The notes under the pieces: model-generated
Told to the model about the DNA's origin: nothing
Databases searched by the model: none
What the model saw: the letters and a program-made list of their open reading frames with translations, nothing else
Shown: one piece after another, positions 45,964-53,919 of the stretch
How positions within the stretch are numbered: position 1 is the first letter of the stretch
Layout of the letters: each line of letters starts with the position of its first letter
Translations under genes and position numbers: made by a program
Assembly: GCF_023650515.1 (NCBI RefSeq)
Contig: NZ_CP096016.1
Location: 1,048,513-1,112,512 of the forward strand
Reading direction: 5' to 3'
Origin: Alkalimarinus coralli
Lineage (GTDB): Bacteria > Pseudomonadota > Gammaproteobacteria > Pseudomonadales > Oleiphilaceae
DNA: 64,000 nt

Positions 45964-46752
45964 ATGAGACGACAGTTGGAAGAGGATGAGTCTCACAGTA
46001 AAGAGCGGTGGCTCGTTTCCTACGCAGACTTCATTACATTGCTTTTTGCATTTTTTGTGGTGATGTATTCGGTTTCATCGGTCAATGAAGGCAAATACAA
46101 AGTTCTCTCAGAAACCCTTGAAGGAGCCTTCAACTCTGCCCAGAGAACGACCAAGCCGATACAGATTGGCGATCACATTCCACGCTCGAGTGGTCAAAAT
46201 GAGGGTGAACAAAAAATACAGCCTGTTGAATCCATTCCAAGAGGGAGTGAGGGGCGAATAAAAGATAGAACCAAAGGGATGCGCGAAATTGCAGATAAAT
46301 TCGCCGCAGAGTTTTCTGGCTTGATCACCGATGGGCTGGTCTCGGTGAATGAGAATGAAGACTGGATTGAAGTCTCGTTATCAAACAAAATTTTATTCAA
46401 AAGTGGAGATGTTGAACCTTATGACGAGGCATTTCCTATTCTTGAGCAGGTCGCAACTATACTTAAATCCCATGATAATGCGCTTTTAGTAGAAGGTTTT
46501 ACCGACAATATTCCCATTCGTACTCGCTCTCACCCTTCAAACTGGGAGTTATCTTCGTCGCGTTCGGCGGCGGTTGTTCGTTTACTGGCGCATGAAGGTG
46601 TCGACCCTTCCAGAATGGCTGCTGTAGGCTACGGGGAATATCAGCCTGTTGCGAGGAATGACACGCCTGAAGGAAGAAGTCGCAACCGCAGGATTGTGCT
46701 GGTGATTTCAAAAGACCCAAATGTGCGTGTCACCTTGCGCAATAAAGGTTAA
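45964..46752 (+). CDS. motD: MotD, flagellar stator B subunit (MotB family)
   Basis: A 262-residue stator anchor. A short basic N-terminus precedes the transmembrane segment with the ion-binding Asp (WLVSYADFITLLFAFFVVMYS). A linker and plug region follow, then an OmpA-like peptidoglycan-binding domain (LVEGFTDNIPIRT; NWELSSSRSAAVVRLL; GYGEYQPVARN; RNRRIVLVI). It pairs with MotC. The ion used (H+ or Na+) cannot be read safely from sequence. Confidence 0.94.
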   Translation: MRRQLEEDESHSKERWLVSYADFITLLFAFFVVMYSVSSVNEGKYKVLSETLEGAFNSAQRTTKPIQIGDHIPRSSGQNEGEQKIQPVESIPRGSEGRIKDRTKGMREIADKFAAEFSGLITDGLVSVNENEDWIEVSLSNKILFKSGDVEPYDEAFPILEQVATILKSHDNALLVEGFTDNIPIRTRSHPSNWELSSSRSAAVVRLLAHEGVDPSRMAAVGYGEYQPVARNDTPEGRSRNRRIVLVISKDPNVRVTLRNKG

Positions 46753-46801
46753 TCAACTTCAACGTTTCGTTACATTTTTCTATGGCATTATTCCTGCTTG
46801 T

Positions 46802-46856
46802 TAGGTCTAAAATAGGCCTAAAGTAGGCCTAAAGTAGGCCTAAAGTAGGTCTAAAA
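46802..46856 (+). repeat. five-copy 11-bp tandem repeat between motD and parC
   Basis: Five adjacent units: TAGGTCTAAAA, three perfect TAGGCCTAAAG, and TAGGTCTAAAA. Each central unit contains the palindrome TTAGGCCTAA across its junction. The 11-bp period is close to one DNA helical turn, so protein sites would face the same side. Confidence 0.92.
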
Positions 46857-47013
46857 TAGCAAAACCGGCAAAAGTGTGCCTGGCTGTTAGGGTGCTGTGG
46901 TTGTGATATGAGTTGTTTTATTGCTAATTCAATCATTAAGTTATTGCCATCTTTGTCGATATAACTACCTCAGGCTGTTGATTTTAATAAACATAAAGAT
47001 AAGAGGTACCGCT

Positions 47014-47796
47014 GTGCGTATCTGGGCAATTGCAAATCAGAAGGGTGGAGTAGGGAAAACAACGACAACTGTAGCCTTGGGTGGTCTATTGGCCAAAGAA
47101 GGCAAGCGAGTGCTGATGATGGATCTTGACCCTCATGGCTCCCTCACCAGTTATTTTAAATATGACCCTGATACTATTGAGCACAGCGCATTTGATCTGT
47201 TTTTACATCAAGGCAAAGTGCCCCAAGATCTACCCGCCACCTTAATTGTCAAAACATCGATGCCAGGGTTAAAGCTGCTGCCCGCGTCTACGGCACTGGC
47301 AACACTGGAGCGACGAATGGTTGGCGTTGAAGGCATGGGATTAATTATTTCCCGAGCGCTTGCCATATTGTGGGATGACTTTGATTACGTACTGATCGAT
47401 AACACGCCTTCTCTCGGTGTTCTGATGATCAATGCATTAGCTGCGAGTCAGCACTTGATGGTGCCGGTTCAGACCGAATTTTTGGCGCTTAAAGGTCTTG
47501 AGAGGATGATGCACACATTGGATATGGTGATTAAATCTCAAAAGAGTAAATTAACATATACCATCATTCCAACTATGTTTGATAGAAGGACTCAGGCGTC
47601 GGTACAAAGTCTGAGGTCAGTAAAAAATACCTGGGGTTCACAGGTCTGGAAGTATGCCATTCCTGTGGATACTAAATTCAGAGATGCGAGTAGAATGGGG
47701 GTTGTTCCCTCAGAGCTTGATGAAGCAACTCACGGAGTTAGGGCGTATAAAAAATTACTGGAAAATATTAGGGAAAACGAAGCCGTCAATATTTGA
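47014..47796 (+). CDS. parC: ParC-type ParA ATPase for chemotaxis array placement
   Basis: A 260-residue ParA-family ATPase. Deviant Walker A is NQKGGVGKTTTTVAL, followed by LMMDLDPHGSLTSYF and VLIDNTPSLGVLMIN. In Vibrio and Pseudomonas the ParC next to motCD and a CheW-like ParP carries chemotaxis arrays to the pole. The start is GTG 47014 with AAGAGG seven bases upstream; the open frame to 46921 has no family character. No parB or parS is present, which argues against DNA partitioning. Confidence 0.9.
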   Translation: MRIWAIANQKGGVGKTTTTVALGGLLAKEGKRVLMMDLDPHGSLTSYFKYDPDTIEHSAFDLFLHQGKVPQDLPATLIVKTSMPGLKLLPASTALATLERRMVGVEGMGLIISRALAILWDDFDYVLIDNTPSLGVLMINALAASQHLMVPVQTEFLALKGLERMMHTLDMVIKSQKSKLTYTIIPTMFDRRTQASVQSLRSVKNTWGSQVWKYAIPVDTKFRDASRMGVVPSELDEATHGVRAYKKLLENIRENEAVNI

Positions 47797-47873
47797 TTGG
47801 CGGTCTAATGTTGGGGCGACGAATACCTTGCTACAACCAAGGTGATATCGTTTGCTCAGCGTGGGCACTGTTT

Positions 47874-47952
47874 AGATTAAGTTGTAAAAGATCAAGTTGT
47901 ATATAGATCAAGTTGTATATAGATCAAGTTGTATATAGATCAAGTAGTAAAA
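47874..47952 (+). repeat. 16-bp tandem repeat array between parC and the ParP-like ORF
   Basis: Three perfect units AGATCAAGTTGTATAT (47889-47936) are flanked by two diverged ones, AGATTAAGTTGTAAA on the left and AGATCAAGTAGTAAAA on the right. The array ends 27 bases before the ATG at 47979. Confidence 0.92.
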
Positions 47953-47978
47953 GGGCAGTTCGAGATGAGTGGTTCGAA

Positions 47979-48401
47979 ATGAGTCGTAAGCACAATCAAT
48001 TTGTAGCATCGCCCAATGATGCCATTAACAGTTATATTGGCGATCTTCTTTGGTCTGAAAGCGAAGAGGAACAGCGTGTTGCACCTGATAACTTATCGGT
48101 CACTACTACTAATACTACTACCGCTAAACTCCAGTCTCTTTCAAATACCATTAAGCCAGGTTTCTGGTTGATTCCTCTGACTAATTTAGATCATTATCGA
48201 TTGGACTTGTCGCGCCCTCAGCGTTCCCTGAATGCGTCATTTGCCCTGCTTTTATCAGGGCTGTTATTGCTGAAATGCCCTATTAGCGGCCGTGTGCGCG
48301 AAGCTGTTGTTGAGCAGTGTCATGAGAGGATGATGGAGTACCGCTTACTCTGCAAGATCACTCGGTTGCCTTCCGCAACAAGGAGGTTCAATGAGTCGTA
48401 A
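47979..48401 (+). CDS. short protein with a ParP-like N-terminus, unknown function
   Basis: A 140-residue ORF. Its start MSRKHNQFVASPNDAINSYIGDLL parallels that of parP (MSRKRYSDTINPQVAVQDYLDDLL) in the shared pattern M-S-R-K, then Y-[IL]-x-D-L-L near residue 20. The two start regions also share a DNA stretch around AATGAGTCGTAAGC. The rest shows a polar Thr/Ser linker, a hydrophobic stretch (SFALLLSGLLLLKCPI) and a basic C-terminus. There is no CheW domain. It overlaps parP by 11 bases. It may be a degraded parP duplicate or a small ParC-binding protein. Confidence 0.55.
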   Translation: MSRKHNQFVASPNDAINSYIGDLLWSESEEEQRVAPDNLSVTTTNTTTAKLQSLSNTIKPGFWLIPLTNLDHYRLDLSRPQRSLNASFALLLSGLLLLKCPISGRVREAVVEQCHERMMEYRLLCKITRLPSATRRFNES

Positions 48402-49578
48402 GCGGTATAGTGATACGATCAACCCTCAGGTTGCGGTACAGGACTACCTTGATGACTTGCTACAAAAGTTACCATCAACATCTCCGTTGGATGAGCTAAG
48501 GGAGGCTGAAGAGCGTGAAGCTGCGCTAGCCAGTGAACGCGCGAGAAAACTCTCAGAAGGTCGCGGTCACAGACAGCGTGAACAGAAACCAGTAATACCA
48601 ATGGCCGGAAGTGGCAGCCACAATTACACGGCTGGCAGAGAAACGTCACTGGCTGCGCAACGGTTGGAAAAGAAAAGAGCGCTGGCCAGAGCGGTACCGA
48701 GGGATTTCCGGGAGCCGCTGACTCTTAAGTCACCCTCGATTAGTGGTATGCTTAGCGCTATACCAGACGCTGTGCAGAGCACGAGCCCGGCATTAGAGCT
48801 GCCTAAAACTAAAACTAAAACTAAAGCTGATGTGGCGGTCGCCAAAAATATCCCTGAACAGGTTGTCGGTGAACTCGATTCCCCTGCCACTTCTTGTGAA
48901 AGCAGCCCTAAGAACGCTGGCACCGAGAGCGTTGTTGCAGATAATAATTTGACAACGGCTAAGGCTGAACCTCTTGGTAAAACTCAGGATGTTAGCGAAA
49001 AAACTAAAACGACCCCTAATGCGCCTGCAGCTGAGCAATCGGTTGAGTCTGAACAGGCGACAGCGGCTGCTGAGGAACGTAGTGCGTATTTGGATAGCTG
49101 GTTGGATAATGGCCGGCCAAACTGGGCTCAAGGTCGGTTTGAGTGTCTGATTTTTACTGTGGCAGGGTTGAAACTAGCCGTGCCTTTGGTTTCGCTGGGG
49201 GCGATTCACTCTATGGATCGGGAACTGACACCGCTAGTGGGTAGGCCCCCATGGTTTCTTGGCTTGTTGCCGGTAGGCGAAAAAAATATCAAGGTGGTCG
49301 ATTCTGCGCTGTGGATAATGCCGGAGCGTTATAACGAGGCTGCTAAAGAGGGGTATCGATTTGTCATCAGGCTTGATAATAGCGAGTGGGGGATGGCCTG
49401 CGACTCTGTTGCACAGTCTTTCTCCCTCTCGCCAGAAGAAGTGCGATGGAGAACCGACCGAGGCAAAAGGCCATGGCTTGCGGGTACGGTAATCGATCAT
49501 ATGTGTGCATTGATGGATGTGGCGGCCGTTGCCCACTTGCTTGATACTGCCCAGAAAACAAACCACTCCCCAATATAA
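48391..49578 (+). CDS. parP: ParP-type CheW-like array-placement protein
   Basis: A 395-residue protein. A short conserved N-terminal motif (VAVQDYLDDLLQKLP) is the likely ParC-contact region. About 220 disordered Lys/Glu/Thr/Ala-rich residues follow. The C-terminal domain (about 240-385) is CheW-like (FECLIFTVAGLKLAVPLVSL; KVVDSALWIM; WLAGTVIDHMCALMDVAAV). In Vibrio such a domain binds CheA and ties arrays to ParC. A perfect AAGGAGG lies five bases before ATG 48391. Pseudomonas PA1463 occupies the same place. Confidence 0.85.
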   Translation: MSRKRYSDTINPQVAVQDYLDDLLQKLPSTSPLDELREAEEREAALASERARKLSEGRGHRQREQKPVIPMAGSGSHNYTAGRETSLAAQRLEKKRALARAVPRDFREPLTLKSPSISGMLSAIPDAVQSTSPALELPKTKTKTKADVAVAKNIPEQVVGELDSPATSCESSPKNAGTESVVADNNLTTAKAEPLGKTQDVSEKTKTTPNAPAAEQSVESEQATAAAEERSAYLDSWLDNGRPNWAQGRFECLIFTVAGLKLAVPLVSLGAIHSMDRELTPLVGRPPWFLGLLPVGEKNIKVVDSALWIMPERYNEAAKEGYRFVIRLDNSEWGMACDSVAQSFSLSPEEVRWRTDRGKRPWLAGTVIDHMCALMDVAAVAHLLDTAQKTNHSPI

Positions 49579-49783
49579 ACCCTTAAGCATGTTGAATTTG
49601 CTACTCTTTACGGGTTATTCCTATTAAGATTCTGTCACTTATCTAAACTCTGGCTATACTATAGCTAACGATTTATAGCTTTTTGTCATTAACCTGGCAT
49701 GGAATGTGATAATAAAAGGTTAAGATGGCTTGAGTGATGATTTTTTGACAAGCATCGCTATTGGTAATTTCAATGGCGTTTGG
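49579..49783. other. parP-cheW intergenic region
   Basis: AT-rich with no gene. A GG-N10-GC site TGGCTAT-N4-TAGCT at 49651-49666 matches sigma-54 at 8 of 12, and such spacing can arise by chance in a region of this size. The better promoter candidate is the sigma-28-like site at 49784. Confidence 0.3.
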
Positions 49784-49808
49784 CAAAGAGTTTTTTGACA
49801 CCCGATAA
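49784..49808 (+). promoter_or_regulatory. possible sigma-28 (FliA) promoter of cheW
   Basis: CCCGATAA (7 of 8 to GCCGATAA) lies at 49801-49808 with CAAAG 12 bp upstream at 49784-49788. The spacing is about 2 bp shorter than the E. coli consensus. It sits 28 bases before cheW. A FliA promoter here would match late expression of chemotaxis genes. Confidence 0.4.
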
Positions 49809-49835
49809 TTAAAATAGGATCAAGAGGTTCGGAAT

Positions 49836-50324
49836 ATGGCATCTAGTACAGGGCATAGTGGTCAAACAACAGAAGATCCTATCTTCCAGTATGTAACCTT
49901 CCGGTTAGACGATGAAACCTACGGTATTAACGTCATGCAGATTCAGGAAGTGCTGCGTTATACCGAGATAGCGCCGGTGCCTGGAGCGCCAGATTATGTA
50001 TTGGGGATAATTAATCTTCGAGGTAATGTGGTTACCGTGATCGATACCCGCAAGCGGTTTGGCCTTAGCCAGTCTGATATTTCTGACCATACACGTATCG
50101 TAGTGCTGGAAATAGAGGGTCAGGTTGTTGGGGTGTTGGTTGATTCCGTTGCAGAAGTGGTTTATCTGAAACAGTCAGAAGTAGAGACTGCTCCAAACGT
50201 CGGCAATGAAGAGAGTGCGCGCTTTATTCAGGGCGTTTGCAATAAAAACGGCGAGCTTATTATTCTGGTTGAGTTTGAAAAAATGCTCAGCGAAGAAGAG
50301 TGGGCAGATATGTCGGCCTTATAA
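49836..50324 (+). CDS. cheW: CheW coupling protein of the main chemotaxis system
   Basis: A 162-residue CheW covering the whole domain: FQYVTFRLDDETYGINVMQIQEV split over residues 14-40, PGAPDYVLGIINLRGNVVTVIDTRKRFG motifs, and IILVEFEKMLSEEEW at the end. It joins receptors to the CheA at 41507. AAGAGG lies 9 bases before the ATG. It lacks the N-terminal extension of the block-2 CheW. Confidence 0.95.
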   Translation: MASSTGHSGQTTEDPIFQYVTFRLDDETYGINVMQIQEVLRYTEIAPVPGAPDYVLGIINLRGNVVTVIDTRKRFGLSQSDISDHTRIVVLEIEGQVVGVLVDSVAEVVYLKQSEVETAPNVGNEESARFIQGVCNKNGELIILVEFEKMLSEEEWADMSAL

Positions 50325-50361
50325 GCGTTGTCTTGTAAGGTCTAGTAGTGAGGGTAACGCG

Positions 50362-50760
50362 ATGTTAGAGCAATATGCTCCATTATTGAGTTTAGTATCA
50401 ACGATATTACTGGCAGGGTATGTTGTTTTTCTCAGGTTCTCGATGAGTAAACAGGCTGCCAAATATAGCGAACAGATAAAAGCCATTAGTCAAGAACTAC
50501 AGGCCATTGGCAGCGGTTCTATGGGGGTAGGCAGAAAGCTGATTGTACTCGAAAAGCAGATTGCTGAACTGAAGAACAGTCAGGAAGAGATGGTTAGAAA
50601 TGACCCCAATAGAGTATCGTATACAGAGGCTACCCGACTGGTCGAGTTAGGTGCCGATGTCGAAGACTTGATGAACAGTTGTGGCATCTCCAGGCCAGAA
50701 GCTGAACTGGTGACCGCATTAAGTCAAAAAAGCCAGACGTGTGATGTCACGGTTAATTGA
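50362..50760 (+). CDS. DUF2802 membrane-anchored protein
   Basis: A 132-residue protein. One N-terminal transmembrane helix (about 6-26, APLLSLVSTILLAGYVVFL) is followed by a coiled coil (KYSEQIKAISQELQ; LEKQIAELKNSQEEM) and a C-terminal helical segment resembling a helix-turn-helix (TEATRLVELGADVEDLMNSCGISRPEAELV). This matches the DUF2802 family found next to cheW in polar flagellates. Function is unknown. ATG 50362 is chosen with GAGGG eight bases upstream; the open frame to 50206 overlaps cheW and is not family-like. Confidence 0.8.
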   Translation: MLEQYAPLLSLVSTILLAGYVVFLRFSMSKQAAKYSEQIKAISQELQAIGSGSMGVGRKLIVLEKQIAELKNSQEEMVRNDPNRVSYTEATRLVELGADVEDLMNSCGISRPEAELVTALSQKSQTCDVTVN

Positions 50761-50894
50761 TTCCCGAAACAGCGAATCTACCAATGTAAACCTCAGTACC
50801 CGCTCTATAGCCGTTGCTGAGGCTTCTGCTCATCAAATGTTGCAACTAATACTTAACCATCATATTGCTATGGTTTCTGCTTAACCAGCAAGTG

Positions 50895-50918
50895 CCACTA
50901 TTCCACTATTCCACTATT
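50895..50918 (+). repeat. three-copy 8-bp repeat
   Basis: CCACTATT occurs three times in a row, followed by GCCACTAAGG. It lies in the gap between the convergent DUF2802 gene and the FlhB-like gene, which otherwise has no clear terminator. Confidence 0.85.
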
Positions 50919-50967
50919 GCCACTAAGGAGAGGTAAAACTCACGTGGTTGTCAATCAATACCGTTGA

Positions 50968-51291
50968 TCAGTTAATCGGCTTCTCTTTTCTCTCCATTTC
51001 GCCACGCTCAGTATTGAAACCTTCCGGTACTTTATTTTGTATGTGATACGCGAATGCAATAATTTCAGCGATGACACGGTATAGCACTTCGGGAATATTT
51101 TCTCCCAGCTCCAGTTTTGACAGAAGTTCAACTAAATCTGCGTTCTCGTAAAGAGGGACATTAGCCTCTTTGGCGATTCTAATAATTTCCTCTGCAACAG
51201 AGCCTTCTCCGGTTGCAGAGATTGTAGGCGCATCCTCTCCATCGTATTTCAGCGCGACGGCAGTGGTTATGTTCTGTTTTGACTCTGGCAT
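50968..51291 (-). CDS. stand-alone FlhB C-terminal domain protein (FlhX/YlqH type)
   Basis: A 107-residue protein matching the cytoplasmic processed part of FlhB (TTAVALKYDGEDAPTI; AEEIIRIAKEANVPLYENADLVELLSKLELGENIPEVLYRVIAEIIAF). It has no membrane segments and begins after the position where NPTH would be. Such FlhX proteins can interact with the export machinery and substitute for the FlhB fragment after cleavage. It is encoded on the minus strand downstream of the second FliK-like gene. Confidence 0.85.
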   Translation of the reverse strand: MPESKQNITTAVALKYDGEDAPTISATGEGSVAEEIIRIAKEANVPLYENADLVELLSKLELGENIPEVLYRVIAEIIAFAYHIQNKVPEGFNTERGEMERKEKPIN

Positions 51292-51439
51292 AATTTATTT
51301 GAACTGAGTTTTATCATTGTTGGTCGGTGCCGATGAAGAGTGGCCTCTCATTTTCATCAGCGATTCTTTCATCCGCTACTACCTTGTCTGTTACTTTGTG
51401 TTAGTTGTGCAGGTAACGTAGTGGAGCAAGGTTAAAATA

Positions 51440-52972
51440 TCAGGCTTTTATATCAACGATTTGCTGATCTATTCGGGTCTTTTTCATGTTGGGTTGCCCC
51501 TGGCGACAGGTTATCTCTTCAACAGTCAGCCCCAGTTCGGAAAAGCTTTCGCGTAAATTATGTGCTTCTTTATTAATTAACTGTAATGTATGCTGATTCT
51601 CTGCCCAAATCGTTGATGAAACTGTAGGCGGAGAAAGGTTAACCTGGATAAACATTGGACCAAGTTCTTCCAAGTCAAAGGTCAGTGACAGTTTCCATTT
51701 TGATTTCTTTTCAGACTCCTGCTTGTCACCACTTTTCTCCTTTTCCTGATCGATCCTTACTTGCACCGAATCTACTTGATTTTGAGGCGACAAGAAGGGG
51801 AGTTCTATCTGCCACGTTTGAATACTTGTCGTCTCTGAAGAGGCTGTTTGTGCTTGGTAAAGGCTATTCAACTGCTGAAACTGTATACGGTTTAATGCGC
51901 CTGCCAGTCGTTTAAGCAGGTCTCCAACCGATAACTCTTTTTCGGGCTGGCTTGCGGACTTTCCTCCGCCCAGTGCAGCAGGAAAGTTAAACGGACTAAC
52001 TAACAAGCTAGGGTCAGGCTCAGCCATGAATTGGGGCGTGCGGCCTGATGGGGAGTGCTTGGCAGAGTATAAAGCACTAAGAGTGTCAATTAATTGACTA
52101 ATGGTGGCCTTCAAGTCTCCTTGTGGAATCGCTGCTGCCGGACTTGAGAGCGTTGTTGGCATAGCGGCAGAAAGGCTTACGTTGCTGGTATTCGCCGTCG
52201 AAGTGCTAGCAGAAGGCAACGGCGAAGAAATGGCAGATTTGACCGCTTGGGTTAATGCCTGAGCCGTGGTGGGTTGCAAGCCTTGATTTTGTGCCAGGGT
52301 TTGAGACGCTGACTTGGCAGTATTGGCCAGGGTGTTCTCCATAAAGATACCAGACTGAGATAATGCTTGTTTCACTAACTGGCCAGAGTTAGGTTGCAAA
52401 CCCGGGCTCTGGTTGGTGTTTGCTGAGCCTTGGGAGAAGTTTTCAGATTTTGGTAATAGCGTGGTTAGTTGGTTCAGCAGCGTCTTCAGTTGATTATTCT
52501 CAGCGCCAATAGCAGGCAAACTTTGCAGAAGTGCGCTAATGACTTTTCCAACCGGTTGCTGGTAGGGCAGAACCTTCGATAAGCCTGCAATGAGTGTCGC
52601 TGTATCACTGCTTGTTGGCTTGGGAAGGATGAGTTCGCCTTTGGCATTTACGCTAAGATTGATAACCTGGCCAGGTTGTAACTGAATGCTGGTCTTAACT
52701 GCAAGTCGTTCTCCGCCGATTTCAAGTGTGACATTAAAGCTGTTTTGTGCAGTTCGTGCTGAAACAACATTGATCACTTCTAATACCTTGGCCTGTAAGG
52801 CCTGGCCGACTTTTATGTTGATGCTGTCAAGGTTTGTCGCTGGTTGAGCTGGTGCTGTAGATGTCTGGCTTGAGCTTGATGCGGCGTTTGCTCCCCCCGT
52901 TGGTCGGGGTGATGGCGTTTGTGGTGGCAGCGTTACATCGGCTTTTCTGTTGTTTGGCGCATCTATCGACAT
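51440..52972 (-). CDS. second FliK-like hook-length-control-domain protein
   Basis: A 510-residue protein. The first 370 residues are Gln/Ser/Pro/Ala/Thr-rich and partly beta-barrel-like near 60-110 (FNVTLEIGGERLAVKTSI). The C-terminal Flg_hook domain (about 425-495) has LTFDLEELGPMFIQVNL and ENQHTLQLINKEAHNLRESFSELGL. It pairs with the FlhB-like protein encoded 148 bases downstream, mirroring the FliK-FlhB pair. It is not the operon fliK at 26899. ATG 52972 is the start used. Role uncertain. Confidence 0.8.
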   Translation of the reverse strand: MSIDAPNNRKADVTLPPQTPSPRPTGGANAASSSSQTSTAPAQPATNLDSINIKVGQALQAKVLEVINVVSARTAQNSFNVTLEIGGERLAVKTSIQLQPGQVINLSVNAKGELILPKPTSSDTATLIAGLSKVLPYQQPVGKVISALLQSLPAIGAENNQLKTLLNQLTTLLPKSENFSQGSANTNQSPGLQPNSGQLVKQALSQSGIFMENTLANTAKSASQTLAQNQGLQPTTAQALTQAVKSAISSPLPSASTSTANTSNVSLSAAMPTTLSSPAAAIPQGDLKATISQLIDTLSALYSAKHSPSGRTPQFMAEPDPSLLVSPFNFPAALGGGKSASQPEKELSVGDLLKRLAGALNRIQFQQLNSLYQAQTASSETTSIQTWQIELPFLSPQNQVDSVQVRIDQEKEKSGDKQESEKKSKWKLSLTFDLEELGPMFIQVNLSPPTVSSTIWAENQHTLQLINKEAHNLRESFSELGLTVEEITCRQGQPNMKKTRIDQQIVDIKA

Positions 52973-53090
52973 GAAAATGTTGTGACCTCGTTTCTACTGT
53001 TCCAGCCGGTGATCTACAACCTTAACGAGTTGTAATCTTTGCCCCAAATTAACGTGAGTTAAGTCAAGGGATTTGTTTAAATCCTTACTA

Positions 53091-53096
53091 TATAAT
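53091..53096 (+). promoter_or_regulatory. TATAAT -10 box upstream of ccmA
   Basis: A perfect TATAAT lies 110 bases before ccmA in the divergent 233-bp gap. No good TTGACA-type -35 sits at 16-18 bp, so an activator-assisted promoter is possible. Confidence 0.35.
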
Positions 53097-53205
53097 AGGC
53101 TCGCGTTAACCATTAGGGAAGTTTATTCCATTTGTGTATACTGTGCGCCCCAAAAGGCTATTGGTGTTGCAAGCTGATTAGTCACACTGTTGTTGAAGGT
53201 TTTTA

Positions 53206-53919
53206 ATGTCTGTTGTTTCACCTGCGTCTATTCATACTACCAGCCGAGAGTTATTGCGCGCTGAATCACTATTTTGTGAGCGTGATGAGCGGGTGTTATT
53301 TGAAGATTTGAGCTTCTCTATCAATGCCGGTGAAATCGTACAGGTAGAAGGCCCAAATGGCTCGGGCAAAACGACGCTTCTTAGAATTATGAGTGGCTTG
53401 TCGGGCGCTTACGAAGGCAGCATGTTCTGGAAAGGCGAACCGATCGCCTCAACCCGAATCGACTTTCTATCAAACCTGCTATATCTCGGTCATAAGCCTG
53501 GTGTAAAGGCAATTTTGACCCCTGTTGAAAACTTAAGAGCATTAATGGGCATGCGGCAGAGTGTAACCGATCAAGACATTCACAACGCCCTGGAGAAAGT
53601 TGGGCTGTACGGTTATGAAGATGTGCCTTGCCATAATTTGTCAGCGGGTCAGCACAGACGCGTTGCGCTGGCTCGACTCTACTTATCCAACGATGAGCTT
53701 TGGATACTGGATGAAGCATTCACCGCAATCGATAAGAAGGGCGTAAAAGAACTTGAAGCGCTGTTGCAAGAGCGTGCTCAGAAAGGTGGCGCGGTGCTGC
53801 TAACGACTCATCACGAGCTTCAGCTTGAGCAAGGTTTTAGAAAACTGACGCTTGGCCAGAGGAAAGGGGTTCAGGCACCACTGTGTGACGGTGAACTACC
53901 CGTTGGAGAGGTCGGATGA
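53206..53919 (+). CDS. ccmA: CcmA, heme exporter ATP-binding protein
   Basis: A 237-residue ABC ATPase of cytochrome c maturation System I. Walker A is GPNGSGKTTLLRIMSG, the signature motif NLSAGQHRRVALARLY, and Walker B LWILDEAF. The CcmABCD complex releases holo-CcmE from CcmC. The ATG has AAGG upstream. It overlaps ccmB by four bases (ATGA). It is the first gene of ccmABCDEFGHI. Confidence 0.95.
   Translation: MSVVSPASIHTTSRELLRAESLFCERDERVLFEDLSFSINAGEIVQVEGPNGSGKTTLLRIMSGLSGAYEGSMFWKGEPIASTRIDFLSNLLYLGHKPGVKAILTPVENLRALMGMRQSVTDQDIHNALEKVGLYGYEDVPCHNLSAGQHRRVALARLYLSNDELWILDEAFTAIDKKGVKELEALLQERAQKGGAVLLTTHHELQLEQGFRKLTLGQRKGVQAPLCDGELPVGEVG

Noticed and set aside
47014-47796. ParA ATPase as evidence of a plasmid or chromosome partition locus
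   Set aside because: No parB or parS-like repeats follow, and the neighbours are motD and parP, so the ParC array-placement role fits better.
47874-47952. Short direct repeats as a CRISPR array
   Set aside because: Units are 16 bp and adjacent with no unique spacers; no cas genes are present. The same holds for the 11-, 15-, 18- and 30-bp arrays.
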